From Antedon mediterranea (taxonomy: Eukaryota > Echinodermata > Crinoidea > Comatulida > Antedonidae), in assembly GCF_964355755.1 (NCBI RefSeq), contig NC_092679.1:310001-374000 (forward strand): a stretch of DNA of 64,000 nucleotides. The letters run 5' to 3'. Numbering within the stretch: the first letter of the stretch is position 1; the number at the start of each line of letters is the position of its first letter. The notes beneath the pieces were generated by a model that saw only the letters and a list, made by a program, of their open reading frames with translations, did no database searches and was not told the origin of the DNA. Made by a program: the position numbers and the translations under genes. Shown here one piece after another: positions 1-12,971 of this stretch.

Positions 1-3000
1 ATATAAGCAGTGAGTTAGGCAGATCATAAGTCAGCTCTCCTTAATTGCCTAAGTCACACAGCTGACTTAGGCAGAAAACACGAAAAATATAGTATATTGA
101 TATAAGCAGTGAGTTAGGCAGAAAAACAAAACAAAATATGACTTATAGACACTTTTGTTATGAGGCTGTCGATATCATCTGTATACAAAAAATTCTACCT
201 TTAAGTAACAAAATGTAATAGCATCAGCTCTTCAGATTAAAATTAACACTGATGATTTTAGAAAAAGAAAGTAGCAATAAAAGAGAAATAATTTGTAACA
301 AATGGGTTAAAAAATATACTATAAAAATGTATTTCTTATTTTATTTAAAAAAACATGAGTCTCCTCTCCTTAATTGCCTAAGTCACACAGCTGACTTAGG
401 CAGAAACACAAAAAACGATCTGAGCATGTGCAAATGTATATAAAAGTACTCGGATAATGTACAGATGGCAGTATAATGATATAAGCATTGAGTTAGGCAG
501 ATCATAAGTCAGCTCTCCTTAATTGCCTAAGTCACACAGCTGACTTAGGCAGAAACACGAAAAATATAGTATATTGATATAAGCAGTGAGTTAGGCAGAT
601 CATAAGTCAGCTCTGTTTAATTGCCTAAGTCACACAGCTGACTTAGGCAGAAAACACGAAAAATATAGTATATTGATATAAGCAGTGAGTTAGGCAGAAA
701 AACAAAACAAAATTATGACTTAGACACTTTTGTTATTAGGCTGTCGATATCATCTATATACAAAAAAATGCTACCTTTAAGTAACAAAATGTAATAGCAT
801 CAACTCTTCAGATTAAAATTAACACTGATGATTTTAGAAAAAGAAAGTAGCAATAAAAGAGAAAGAATTTGTAACAAATGGGTTAAAAAATATACTATAA
901 AAAGGTATTTCTTATTTTATTTTAAAAAACATGAGTCTCCTCTCCTTAATTGCCTAAGTCACACAGCTGACTTAGGCAGAAACACAAAAAACGATCTGAG
1001 CATGTGCAAATGTATATAAAAGTACTCGGATAATGTACAGATGGCAGTATAATGATATAAGCAGTGAGTTACGCAGATCATAAGTCAGCTCTCCTTAATT
1101 GCCTAAGTCACACAGCTGACTTAGGCAGAAACACAAAAAATATAGTATATTGATATAAGCAGTGAGTTAGGCAGATCATAAGTCAGCTCTGTTTAATTGC
1201 CTAAGTCACACAGCTGACTTAGGCAGAAAACAGGAAAAATATAGTATATTGATATAAGCAGTGAGTTAGGCAGATCATAAGTCAGCTCTCCTTAATTGCC
1301 TAAGTCACACAGCTGACTTAGGCAGAAACACGAAAAATATAGTATATTGATATAAGCAGTGAGTTAGGCAGAAAAACAAAAAAATATTATGACTGAGACA
1401 CTTTTGTTATGAGGCTGTCGATATCATCTATATACAAAAAATGCTACCTTTAAGTAACAAAATGTAATATAGCATCAACTCTTCAGATTAAAATTAACAC
1501 TGATGATTTTAGAAAAAGAAAGTAGCAATACAAGAGAAAGAATTTGTAACAAATGGGTTAAAAAATATTATATAAAAATGTATTTCTTATTTTATTTAAA
1601 AAAACATGAGTCTCCTCTCCTTAATTGCCTAAGTCACACAGCTGACTTAGGCAGAAACACAAAAAACGATCTGAGCATGTGCAAATGTATATAAAAGTAC
1701 TCGGATAATGTACAGATGGCAGTATAATGATATAAGCAGTGAGTTAGGCAGATCATAAGTCAGGTCTCCTTAATTGCCTAAGTCACACAGCTGACTTAGG
1801 CAGAAACACGAAAAATATAGTATATTGATATAAGCAGTGAGTTAGGTAGATCATAAGTCAGCTCTGTTTAATTGCCTAAGTCACACAGCTGACTTAGGCA
1901 GAAAACACGAAAAATATAGTATATTGATATAAGCAGTGAGTTAGGCAGATCATAAGTCAGCTCTCCTTAATTGCCTAAGTCACACAGCTGACTTAGGCAG
2001 AAACACGAAAAATATAGTATATTGATATAAGCAGTGAGTTAGGCAGATCATAAGTCAGCTCTCCTTAATTGCCTAAGTCACACAGCTGACTTAGGCAGAA
2101 ACACGAAAAATATAGTATATTGATATAAGCAGTGAGTTAGGCAGATCATAAGTCAGCTCTGTTTAATTGCCTAAGTCACACAGCTGACTTAGGCAGAAAA
2201 CACGAAAAATATAGTATATTGATATAAGCAGTGAGTTAGGCAGATCATAAGTCAGCTCTCCTTAATTGCCTAAGTCACACAGCTGACTTAGGCAGAAACA
2301 CGAAAAATATAGTATATTGATATAAGCAGTGAGTTAGGCAGATCATAAGTCAGCTCTCCTTAATTGCCTAAGTCACACAGCTGACTTAGGCAGAAACACG
2401 AAAAATATAGTATATTGATATAAGCAGTGAGTTAGGCAGATCATAAGTCAGCTCTGTTTAATTGCCTAAGTCACACAGCTGACTTAGGCAGAAAACACGA
2501 AAAATATAGTATATTGATATAAGCAGTGAGTTAGGCAGAAAAACAAAAAAATATTATGACTGAGACACTTTTGTTATGAGGCTGTCGATATCATCTATAT
2601 ACAAAAAATGCTACCTTTAAGTAACAAAATGTAATATAGCATCAACTCTTCAGATTAAAATTAACACTGATGATTTTAGAAAAAGAAAGTAGCAATACAA
2701 GAGAAATAATTTGTAACAAATGGGTTAAAAAATATACTATAAAAATGTATTTCTTATTTTATTTAAAAAAACATGAGTCTCCTCTCCTTAATTGCCTAAG
2801 TCACACAGCTGACTTAGGCAGAAACACAAAAAACGATCTGAGCATGTGCAAATGTATATAAAAGTACTCGGATAATGTACAGATGGCAGTATAATGATAT
2901 AAGCAGTGAGTTAGGCAGATCATAAGTCTCCTCTCCTTAATTGCCTAAGTCACACAACTGACAACACGAAAAATATAGTATATTGATATAAGCAGTGAGT

Positions 3001-3969
3001 TAGGCTGAAAAACAAAAAAATATTATGACTGAGACACTTTTGTTATGAGGCTGTCGATATCATCTATATACAAAAAATGTTACCTTTAAGTAACAAAATG
3101 TAATATAGCATCAACTCTTCAGATTAAAATTAACACTGATGATTTTAGAAAAAGAAAGTAGCAATACAAGAGAAAGAATTTGTAACAAATGGGTTAAATA
3201 ATATTATATAAAAATGTATTTCTTATTTTATTTAAAAAATCATCAGTCTCCTCTCCTTAATTGCCTAAGTCACACAGCTGACTTAGGCAGAAACACAAAA
3301 AACAAAATAACAAAATTTAATAGCATCAGCTCTTCGGATTAAAATTAACACTGATGATTTTAGAAAAGGAAAGTAGCAATAAAAGAGAAAAAATATGAAA
3401 AAAATGGGTTAAAAAATATACTATAAAAATGTATTTCTTATTTTATTTAAAAAATCATGAGTCTCCTCTCCTTAATTGCCTAAGTCACACAACTGACTTA
3501 GGCAGAAACACAAAAAACGATCGGAGTGTGTGCAAAAATGTATATAAAAGCACTCAGATAATGTACAGAGGGCAGTATAATGATATAAGCAGTGAGTTAG
3601 GCAGATCATAAGTCAGCTCTCCTTAATTGCCTAAGTCACACAGCTGACTTAGGCAGAAACACGAAAAATATAGTATATTGATATAAGCAGTGAGTTAGGC
3701 AGATCATAAGTCAGCTCTCCTTAATTGCCTAAGTCACACAGCTGACCTAGGCAGAAACACAAAAAATATAGTATATTGATATAAGCAGTGAGTTAGGCAG
3801 AAAAACAAAACAAAATATGACTTATAGACACTTTTGTTATGAGGCTGTCGATATCATCTGTATACAAAAAATGCTACCTTTAAGTAACAAAATGTATAGC
3901 ATCAACTCTTCAGATTAAAATTAACACTGATGATTTTAGAAAAAGAAAGTAGCAATAAAAGAGAAATAA

Positions 3970-6827
3970 TTTGTAACAACTGGGTTAAAAAATATACTAT
4001 AAAAATGTATTTCTTATTTTATTTAAAAAAACATGAGTCTCCTCTCCTTAATTGCCTAAGTCACACAGCTGACTTAGGCAGAAACACAAAAAACGATCTG
4101 AGCATGTGCAAATATATATAAAAGTACTCGGATAATGTACAGATGGCAGTATAATGATATAAGCAGTGAGTTACGCAGATCATAAGTCAGCTCTCCTTAA
4201 TTGCCTAAGTCACACAGCTGACTTAGGCAGAAACACGAAAAATATAGTATATTGATATAAGCAGTGAGTTAGGCAGATCATAAGTCAGCTCTCCTTAATT
4301 GCCTAAGTCACACAGCTGACTTAGGCGGAAAACACGAAAAATATAGTATATTGATAAAAGCAGTGAGTTAGGCAGAAAAACAAAAAAATATTATGACTGA
4401 GACACTTTTGTTATGAGGCTGTCGATATCATCTATATACAAAAAATGCTACCTTTAAGTAACAAAATGTAATATAGCATCAACTCTTCAGATTAAAATTA
4501 ACACTGATGATTTTAGAAAAAGAAAGTAGCAATACAAGAGAAAGAATTTGTAACAAATGGGTTAAAAAATATTATATAAAAATGTATTTCTTATTTTATT
4601 TAAAAAATCATCAGTCTCCTCTCCTTAATTGCCTAAGTCACACAGCTGACTTAGGCAGAAACACAAAAAACAAAATAACAAAATTTAATAGCATCAGCTC
4701 TTCGGATTAAAATTAACACTGATGATTTTAGAAAAGGAAAGTAGCAATAAAAGAGAAAAAATATGAAAAAAATGGGTTAAAAAATATACTATAAAAATGT
4801 ATTTCTTATTTTATTTAAAAAATCATGAGTCTCCTCTCCTTAATTGCCTAAGTCACACAGCTGACTTAGGCAGAAACACAAAAAACGATCTAAGTGTGTG
4901 CAAAAATGTATATAAAAGAACTCAGATAATGTACAGAGGGCAGTATAATGATATAAGCAGTGAGTTAGGCAGATCATAAGTCAGCTCTCCTTAATTGCCT
5001 AAGTCACACAGCTGACTTAGGCAGAAACACGAAAAATATAGTATATTGATATAAGCAGTGAGTTAGGCAGATCATAAGTCAGCTCTCCTTAATTGCCTAA
5101 GTCAAACAGCTGACCTAGGCAGAAACACAAAAAATATAGTATATTGATATAAGCAGTGAGTTAGGCAGAAAAACAAAACAAAATATGACTTATAGACACT
5201 TTTGTTATGAGGCTGTCGATATCATTTGTATACAAAAAATGCTACCTTTAAGTAACAAAATGTAATAGCATCAACTCTTCAGATTAAAATTAACACTGAT
5301 GATTTTAGAAAAGGAAAGTAGCAATAAAAGAGAAAGAATTTGTAACAAATGGGTTAAAAAATATACTATAAAAATGTATTTCTTATTTTATTTAAAAAAT
5401 CATGAGTCTCCTCTCCTTAATTGCCTAAGTCACACAGCTGACTTAGGCAGAAACAGAAAAAACGATCTGAGTGTGTGCAAAAATGAATATAAAAGCACTC
5501 AGATAATGTACAGATGGCAGTATAATGATATAAGCAGTGAGTTACGCAGATCATAAGTCAGCTCTCCTTAATTGCCTAAGTCACACAGCTGACTTAGGCA
5601 GAAACACGAAAAATATAGTATATTGATATAAGCAGTGAGTTAGGCAGATCATAAGTCAGCTCTGTTTAATTGCCTAAGTCACACAGCTGACTTAGGCAGA
5701 AAACACGAAAAATATAGTATATTGATATAAGCAGTGAGTTAGGCAGAAAAACAAAAAAATATTATGACTGAGACACTTTTGTTATGAAGCTGTCGATATC
5801 ATCTATATACAAAAAATGCTACCTTTAAGTAACAAAATGTAATATAGCATCAACTCTTCAGATTAAAATTAACACTGATGATTTTAGAAAAAGAAAGTAG
5901 CAATACAAGAGAAAGAATTTGTAACAAATGGGTCAAAAAATATTATATAAAAATGTATTTCTTATTTTATTTAAAAAATCATCAGTCTCCTCTCCTTAAT
6001 TGCCTACGTCACACAGCTGACTTAGGCAGAAACACAAAAAACAAAATAACAAAATTTAATAGCATCAGCTCTTCGGATTAAAATTAACACTGATGATTTT
6101 TGAAAAGGAAAGTAGCAATAAAAGAGAAAAAATTTGTAACAAATGGGTTAAAAAATATACTATAAAAATGTATTTCTTATTTTATTTAAAAAATCATGAG
6201 TCTCCTCTCCTTAATTGCCTAAGTCACACAGCTGACTTAGGCAGAAACAGAAAAACCGATCTGAGTGTGTGCAAAAATGAATATAAAAGCACTCAGATAA
6301 TCTACAGAGGGCAGTAAAATGATATAAGCAGTGAGTTAGGCAGATCATAAGTCAGCTCTCCTTAATTGCCTAAGTCACACAGCTGACTTAGGCAGAAACA
6401 CAAAAAATATAGTATATTGATATAAGCAGTGAGTTAGGCAGATCATAAGTCAGCTCTCCTTAATTGCCTAAGTCAAACAGCTGACCTAGGCAGAAACACA
6501 AAAAATATAGTATATTGATATAAGCAGTGAGTTAGGCAGAAAAACAAAACAAAATATGACTTATAGACACTTTTGTTATGAGGCTGTCGATATCATCTGT
6601 ATACAAAAAATGCTACCTTTAAGTAACAAAATGTATAGCATCAACTCTTCAGATTAAAATTAACACTGATGATTTTAGAAAAAGAAAGTAGCAATAAAAG
6701 AGAAATAATTTGTAACAAATGGGTTAAAAAATATTATATAAAAATGTATTTCTTATTTTATTCAAAAAATCATGAGTCTCCTCTCCTTAATTGCCTAAGT
6801 CACACAGCTGAATGAGGCAGAAACACA
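3970..6827. repeat. Satellite segment duplicated 9,002 bp downstream (copy 1)
   Basis: This segment pairs with 12,972-15,829 at a constant offset of 9,002 bp. The pair shares private variants: CAACTGGG instead of CAAATGGG at the start, a CGGAAAAC variant after one hairpin, GTCAAACAGCTGACC in another, ATCATTTGTATAC, and AGCTGAATGAGGCAG near the end. Beyond both limits the module types differ. This shows a multi-kilobase exchange inside the array, larger than the basic repeat. Confidence 0.8.
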
Positions 6828-9800
6828 AAAAACAAAGTAACAAAATTTAATAGCATCAGCTCTTCGGATTAAAATTAACACTGTTGATTTTAGAAAAGGA
6901 AAGTAGCAATAAAAGAGAAAAAATTTGTAACAAATGGGTTAAAAAATATACTATAAAAATGTATTTCTTATTTTATTTTAAAAAACATGAGTCTCCTCTC
7001 CTTAATTGCCTAAGTCACACAGCTGACTTAGGCAGAAACACGTAAAATATAGTATATTGATATAAGCAGTGAGTTACGCAGATCATAAGTCAGCTCTCCT
7101 TAATTGCCTAAGTCACACAGCTGACTTAGGCAGAAACACGAAAAATTTAGTATATTGATATAAGCAGTGAGTTAGGCAGATCATAAGTCAGCTCTGTTTA
7201 ATTGGAAAACACGAAAAATATAGTATATTGATATAAGCAGTGAGTTAGGCAGAAAAACAAAAAAATATTATGACTGAGACACTTTTGTTATGAGGCTGTC
7301 GATATCATCTATATACAAAAAATGCTACCTTTAAGTAACAAAATGTAATATAGCATCAACTCTTCAGATTAAAATTAACACTGATGATTTTAGAAAAAGA
7401 AAGTAGCAATACAAGAGAAAGAATTTGTAACAAATGGGTTAAAAAATATTATATAAAAATGTATTTCTTATTTTATTTAAAAAATCATCAGTCTCCTCTC
7501 CTTAATTGCCTAAGTCACACAGCTGACTTAGGCAGAAACACAAAAAACAAAATAACAAAAATTAATAGCATCAGCTCTTCGGATTAAAATTAACACTGAT
7601 GATTTTAGAAAAGGAAAGTAGCAATAAAAGAGAAAAAATATGAAAAAAATGGGTTAAAAAATATACTATAAAAATGTATTTCTTATTTTATTTAAAAAAT
7701 CATGAGTCTCCTCTCCTTAATTGCCTAAGTCACACAGCTGACTTAGGCAGAAACACAAAAAACGATCTGAGTGTGTGCAAAAATGTATATAAAAGCACTC
7801 AGATAATGTACAGAGGGCAGTATAATGATATAAGCAGTGAGTTAGGCAGATCATAAGTCAGCTCTCCTTAATTGCCTAAGTCACACAGCTGACTTAGGCA
7901 GAAACACGAAAAATATAGTATATTGATATAAGCAGTGAGTTAGGCAGATCATAAGTCAGCTCTCCTTAATTGCCTAAGTCACACAGCTGACTTAGGCAGA
8001 AAACACGAAAAATATAGTATATTGATATAAGCAGTGAGTTAGGCAGAAAAACAAAAAAATATTATGACTGAGACACTTTTGTTATGAAGCTGTCGATATC
8101 ATCTATATACAAAAAATGCTACCTTTAAGTAACAAAATGTAATATAGCATCAACTCTTCAGATTAAAATTAACACTGATGATTTTAGAAAAAGAAAGTAG
8201 CAATACAAGAGAAAGAATTTGTAACAAATGGGTCAAAAAATATTATATAAAAATGTATTTCTTATTTTATTTAAAAAATCATCAGTCTCCTCTCCTTAAT
8301 TGCCTACGTCACACAGCTGACTTAGGCAGAAACACAAAAAACAAAATAACAAAATTTAATAGCATCAGCTCTTCGGATTAAAATTAACACTGATGATTTT
8401 AGAAAAGGAAAGTAGCAATAAAAGAGAAAAAATTTGTAACAAATGGGTTAAAAAATATACTATAAAAATGTATTTCTTATTTTATTTAAAAAATCATGAG
8501 TCTCCTCTCCTTAATTGCCTAAGTCACACAGCTGACTTAGGCAGAAACAGAAAAAACGATCTGAGTGTGTGCAAAAATGAATATAAAAGCACTCAGATAA
8601 TGTACAGAGGGCAGTATAATGATATAAGCAGTGAGTTAGGCAGATCATAAGTCAGCTCTCCTTAATTGCCTAAGTCACACAGCTGACTTAGGCAGAAACA
8701 CGAAAAATATAGTATATTGATATAAGCAGTGAGTTAGGCAGATCATAAGTCAGCTCTCCTTAATTGCCTAAGTCACACAGCTGACCTAGGCAGAAAACAC
8801 GAAAAATATAGTATATTGATATAAGCAGTGAGTTAGGAAGAAAAACAAAAAAATATTATGACTGAGACACTTTTGTTATGAGGCTGTCGATATCATCTAT
8901 ATACAAAAAATGTTACCTTTAAGTAACAAAATGTAATATAGCATCAACTCTTCAGATTAAAATTAACACTGATGATTTTAGAAAAAGAAAGTAGCAATAC
9001 AAGAGAAAGAATTTGTAACAAATGGGTTAAATAATTTTATATAAAAATGTATTTCTTATTTTATTTAAAAAATCATGAGTCTCCTCTCCTTAATTGCCTA
9101 AGTCACACAGCTGACTTAGGCAGAAACACAAAAAACGATCGGAGTGTGTGCAAAAATGTATATAAAAGCACTCAGATAATGTACAGAGGGCAGTATAATG
9201 ATATAAGCAGTGAGTTAGGCAGATCATAAGTCAGCTCTCCTTAATTGCCTAAGTCACACAGCTGACTTAGGCAGAAACACGAAAAATATAGTATATTGAT
9301 ATAAGCAGTGAGTTAGGCAGATCATAAGTCAGCTCTCCTTAATTGCCTAAGTCACACAGCTGACCTAGGCAGAAACACAAAAAATATAGTATATTGATAT
9401 AAGCAGTGAGTTAGGCAGAAAAACAAAACAAAATATGACTTATAGACACTTTTGTTATGAAGCTGTCGATATCATCTGTATACAAAAAATGCTACCTTTA
9501 AGTAACAAAATGTATAGCATCAACTCTTCAGATTAAAATTAACACTGATGATTTTAGAAAAAGAAAGTAGCAATAAAAGAGAAATAATTTGTAACAAATG
9601 GGTTAAAAAATATTATATAAAAATGTATTTCTTATTTTATTCAAAAAATCATGAGTCTCCTCTCCTTAATTGCCTAAGTCACACAGCTGAATGAGGCAGA
9701 AACACAAAAAACAAAGTAACAAAATTTAATAGCATCAGCTCTTCGGATTAAAATTAACACTGATGATTTTAGAAAAGGAAAGTAGCAATAAAAGAGAAAA

Positions 9801-12800
9801 AATTTGTAACAAATGGGTTAAAAAATATACTATAAAAATGTATTTCTTATTTTATTTTAAAAAACATGAGTCTCCTCTCCTTAATTGCCTAAGTCACACA
9901 GCTGACTTAGGCAGAAACACAAAAAACGATCTGAGCATGTGCAAATGTATATAAAAGTACTCGGATAATGTACAGATGGCAGTATAATGATATAAGCAGT
10001 GAGTTACGCAGATCATAAGTCAGCTCTCCTTAATTGCCTAAGTCACACAGCTGACTTAGGCAGAAACACGTAAAATATAGTATATTGATATAAGCAGTGA
10101 GTTAGGCAGATCATAAGTCAGCTCTGTTTAATTGCCTAAGTCACACAGCTGACTTAGGCAGAAAACACGAAAAATATAGTATATTGATATAAGCAGTGAG
10201 TTAGGCAGAAAAACAAAAAAATATTATGACTGAGACACTTTTGTTATGAAGCTGTCGATATCATCTATATACAAAAAATGCTACCTTTAAGTAACAAAAT
10301 GTAATATAGCATCAACTCTTCAGATTAAAATTAACACTGATGATTTTAGAAAAAGAAAGTAGCAATACAAGAGAAAGAATTTGTAACAAATGGGTCAAAA
10401 AATATTATATAAAAATGTATTTCTTATTTTATTTAAAAAATCATCAGTCTCCTCTCCTTAATTGCCTACGTCACACAGCTGACTTAGGCAGAAACACAAA
10501 AAAACAAAATAACAAAATTTAATAGCATCAGCTCTTCGGATTAAAATTAACACTGATGATTTTAGAAAAGGAAAGTAGCAATAAAAGAGAAAAAATTTGT
10601 AACAAATGGGTTAAAAAATATACTATAAAAATGTATTTCTTATTTTATTTAAAAAATCATGAGTCTCCTCTCCTTAATTGCCTAAGTCACACAGCTGACT
10701 TAGGCAGAAACAGAAAAAACGATCTGAGTGTGTGCAAAAATGAATATAAAAGCACTCAGATAATGTACAGAGGGCAGTAAAATGATATAAGCAGTGAGTT
10801 AGGCAGATCATAAGTCAGCTCTCCTTAATTGCCTAAGTCACACAGCTGACTTAGGCAGAAACACGAAAAATATAGTATATTGATATAAGCAGTGAGTTAG
10901 GCAGATCATAAGTCAGCTCTCCTTAATTGCCTAAGTCACACAGCTGACCTAGGCAGAAAACACGAAAAATATAGTATATTGATATAAGCAGTGAGTTAGG
11001 CTGAAAAACAAAAAAATATTATGACTGAGACACTTTTGTTATGAGGCTGTCGATATCATCTATATACAAAAAATGTTACCTTTAAGTAACAAAATGTAAT
11101 ATAGCATCAACTCTTCAGATTAAAATTAACACTGATGATTTTAGAAAAAGAAAGTAGCAATACAAGAGAAAGAATTTGTAACAAATGGGTTAAATAATAT
11201 TATATAAAAATGTATTTCTTATTTTATTTAAAAAATCATCAGTCTCCTCTCCTTAATTGCCTAAGTCACACAGCTGACTTAGGCAGAAACACAAAAAACA
11301 AAATAACAAAATTTAATAGCATCAGCTCTTCGGATTAAAATTAACACTGATGATTTTAGAAAAGGAAAGTAGCAATAAAAGAGAAAAAATATGAAAAAAA
11401 TGGGTTAAAAAATATACTATAAAAATGTATTTCTTATTTTATTTAAAAAATCATGAGTCTCCTCTCCTTAATTGCCTAAGTCACACAACTGACTTAGGCA
11501 GAAACACAAAAAACGATCGGAGTGTGTGCAAAAATGTATATAAAAGCACTCAGATAATGTACAGAGGGCAGTATAATGATATAAGCAGTGAGTTAGGCAG
11601 ATCATAAGTCTGCTCTCCTTAATTGCCTAAGTCACACAGCTGACTTAGGCAGAAACACGAAAAATATAGTATATTGATATAAGCAGTGAGTTAGGCAGAT
11701 CATAAGTCAGCTCTCCTTAATTGCCTAAGTCACACAGCTGACCTAGGCAGAAACACAAAAAATATAGTATATTGATATAAGCAGTGAGTTAGGCAGAAAA
11801 ACAAAACAAAATATGACTTATAGACACTTTTGTTATGAGGCTGTCGATATCATCTGTATACAAAAAATGCTACCTTTAAGTAACAAAATGTATAGCATCA
11901 ACTCTTCAGATTAAAATTAACACTGATGATTTTAGAAAAAGAAAGTAGCAATAAAAGAGAAATAATTTGTAACAAATGGGTTAAAAAATATTATATAAAA
12001 ATGTATTTCTTATTTTATTCAAAAAATCATGAGTCTCCTCTCCTTAATTGCCTAAGTCACACAGCTGAATGAGGCAGAAACACAAAAAACAAAGTAACAA
12101 AATTTAATAGCATCAGCTCTTCGGATTAAAATTAACACTGATGATTTTAGAAAAGGAAAGTAGCAATAAAAGAGAAAAAATTTGTAACAAATGGGTTAAA
12201 AAATATACTATAAAAATGTATTTCTTATTTTATTTTAAAAAACATGAGTCTCCTCTCCTTAATTGCCTAAGTCACACAGCTGACTTAGGCAGAAACACAA
12301 AAAACGATCTGAGTATGTGCAAATGTATATAAAAGTACTCGGATAATGTACAGATGGCAGTATAATGATATAAGCAGTGAGTTACGCAGATCATAAGTCA
12401 GCTCTCCTTAATTGCCTAAGTCACACAGCTGACTTAGGCAGAAACACGAAAAATATAGTATATTGATATAAGCAGTGAGTTAGGCAGATCATAAGTCAGC
12501 TCTGTTTAATTGCCTAAGTCACACAGCTGACTTAGGCAGAAAACACGAAAAATATAGTATATTGATATAAGCAGTGAGTTAGGCAGAAAAACAAAAAAAT
12601 ATTATGACTGAGACACTTTTGTTATGAGGCTGTCGATATCATCTATATACAAAAATGCTACCTTTAAGTAACAAAATGTAATATAGCATCAACTCTTCAG
12701 AATAAAATTAACACTGACGATTTTAGAAAAAGAAAGTAGCAATACAAGAGAAAGAATTTGTAACAAATGGGTCAAAAAATATTATATAAAAATGTATTTC

Positions 12801-12971
12801 TTATTTTATTTAAAAAATCATCAGTCTCCTCTCCTTAATTGCCTACGTCACACAGCTGACTTAGGCAGAAACACAAAAAACAAAATAACAAAATTTAATA
12901 GCATCAGCTCTTCGGATTAAAATTAACACTGATGATTTTAGAAAAGGAAAGTAGCAATAAAAGAGAAAAAA

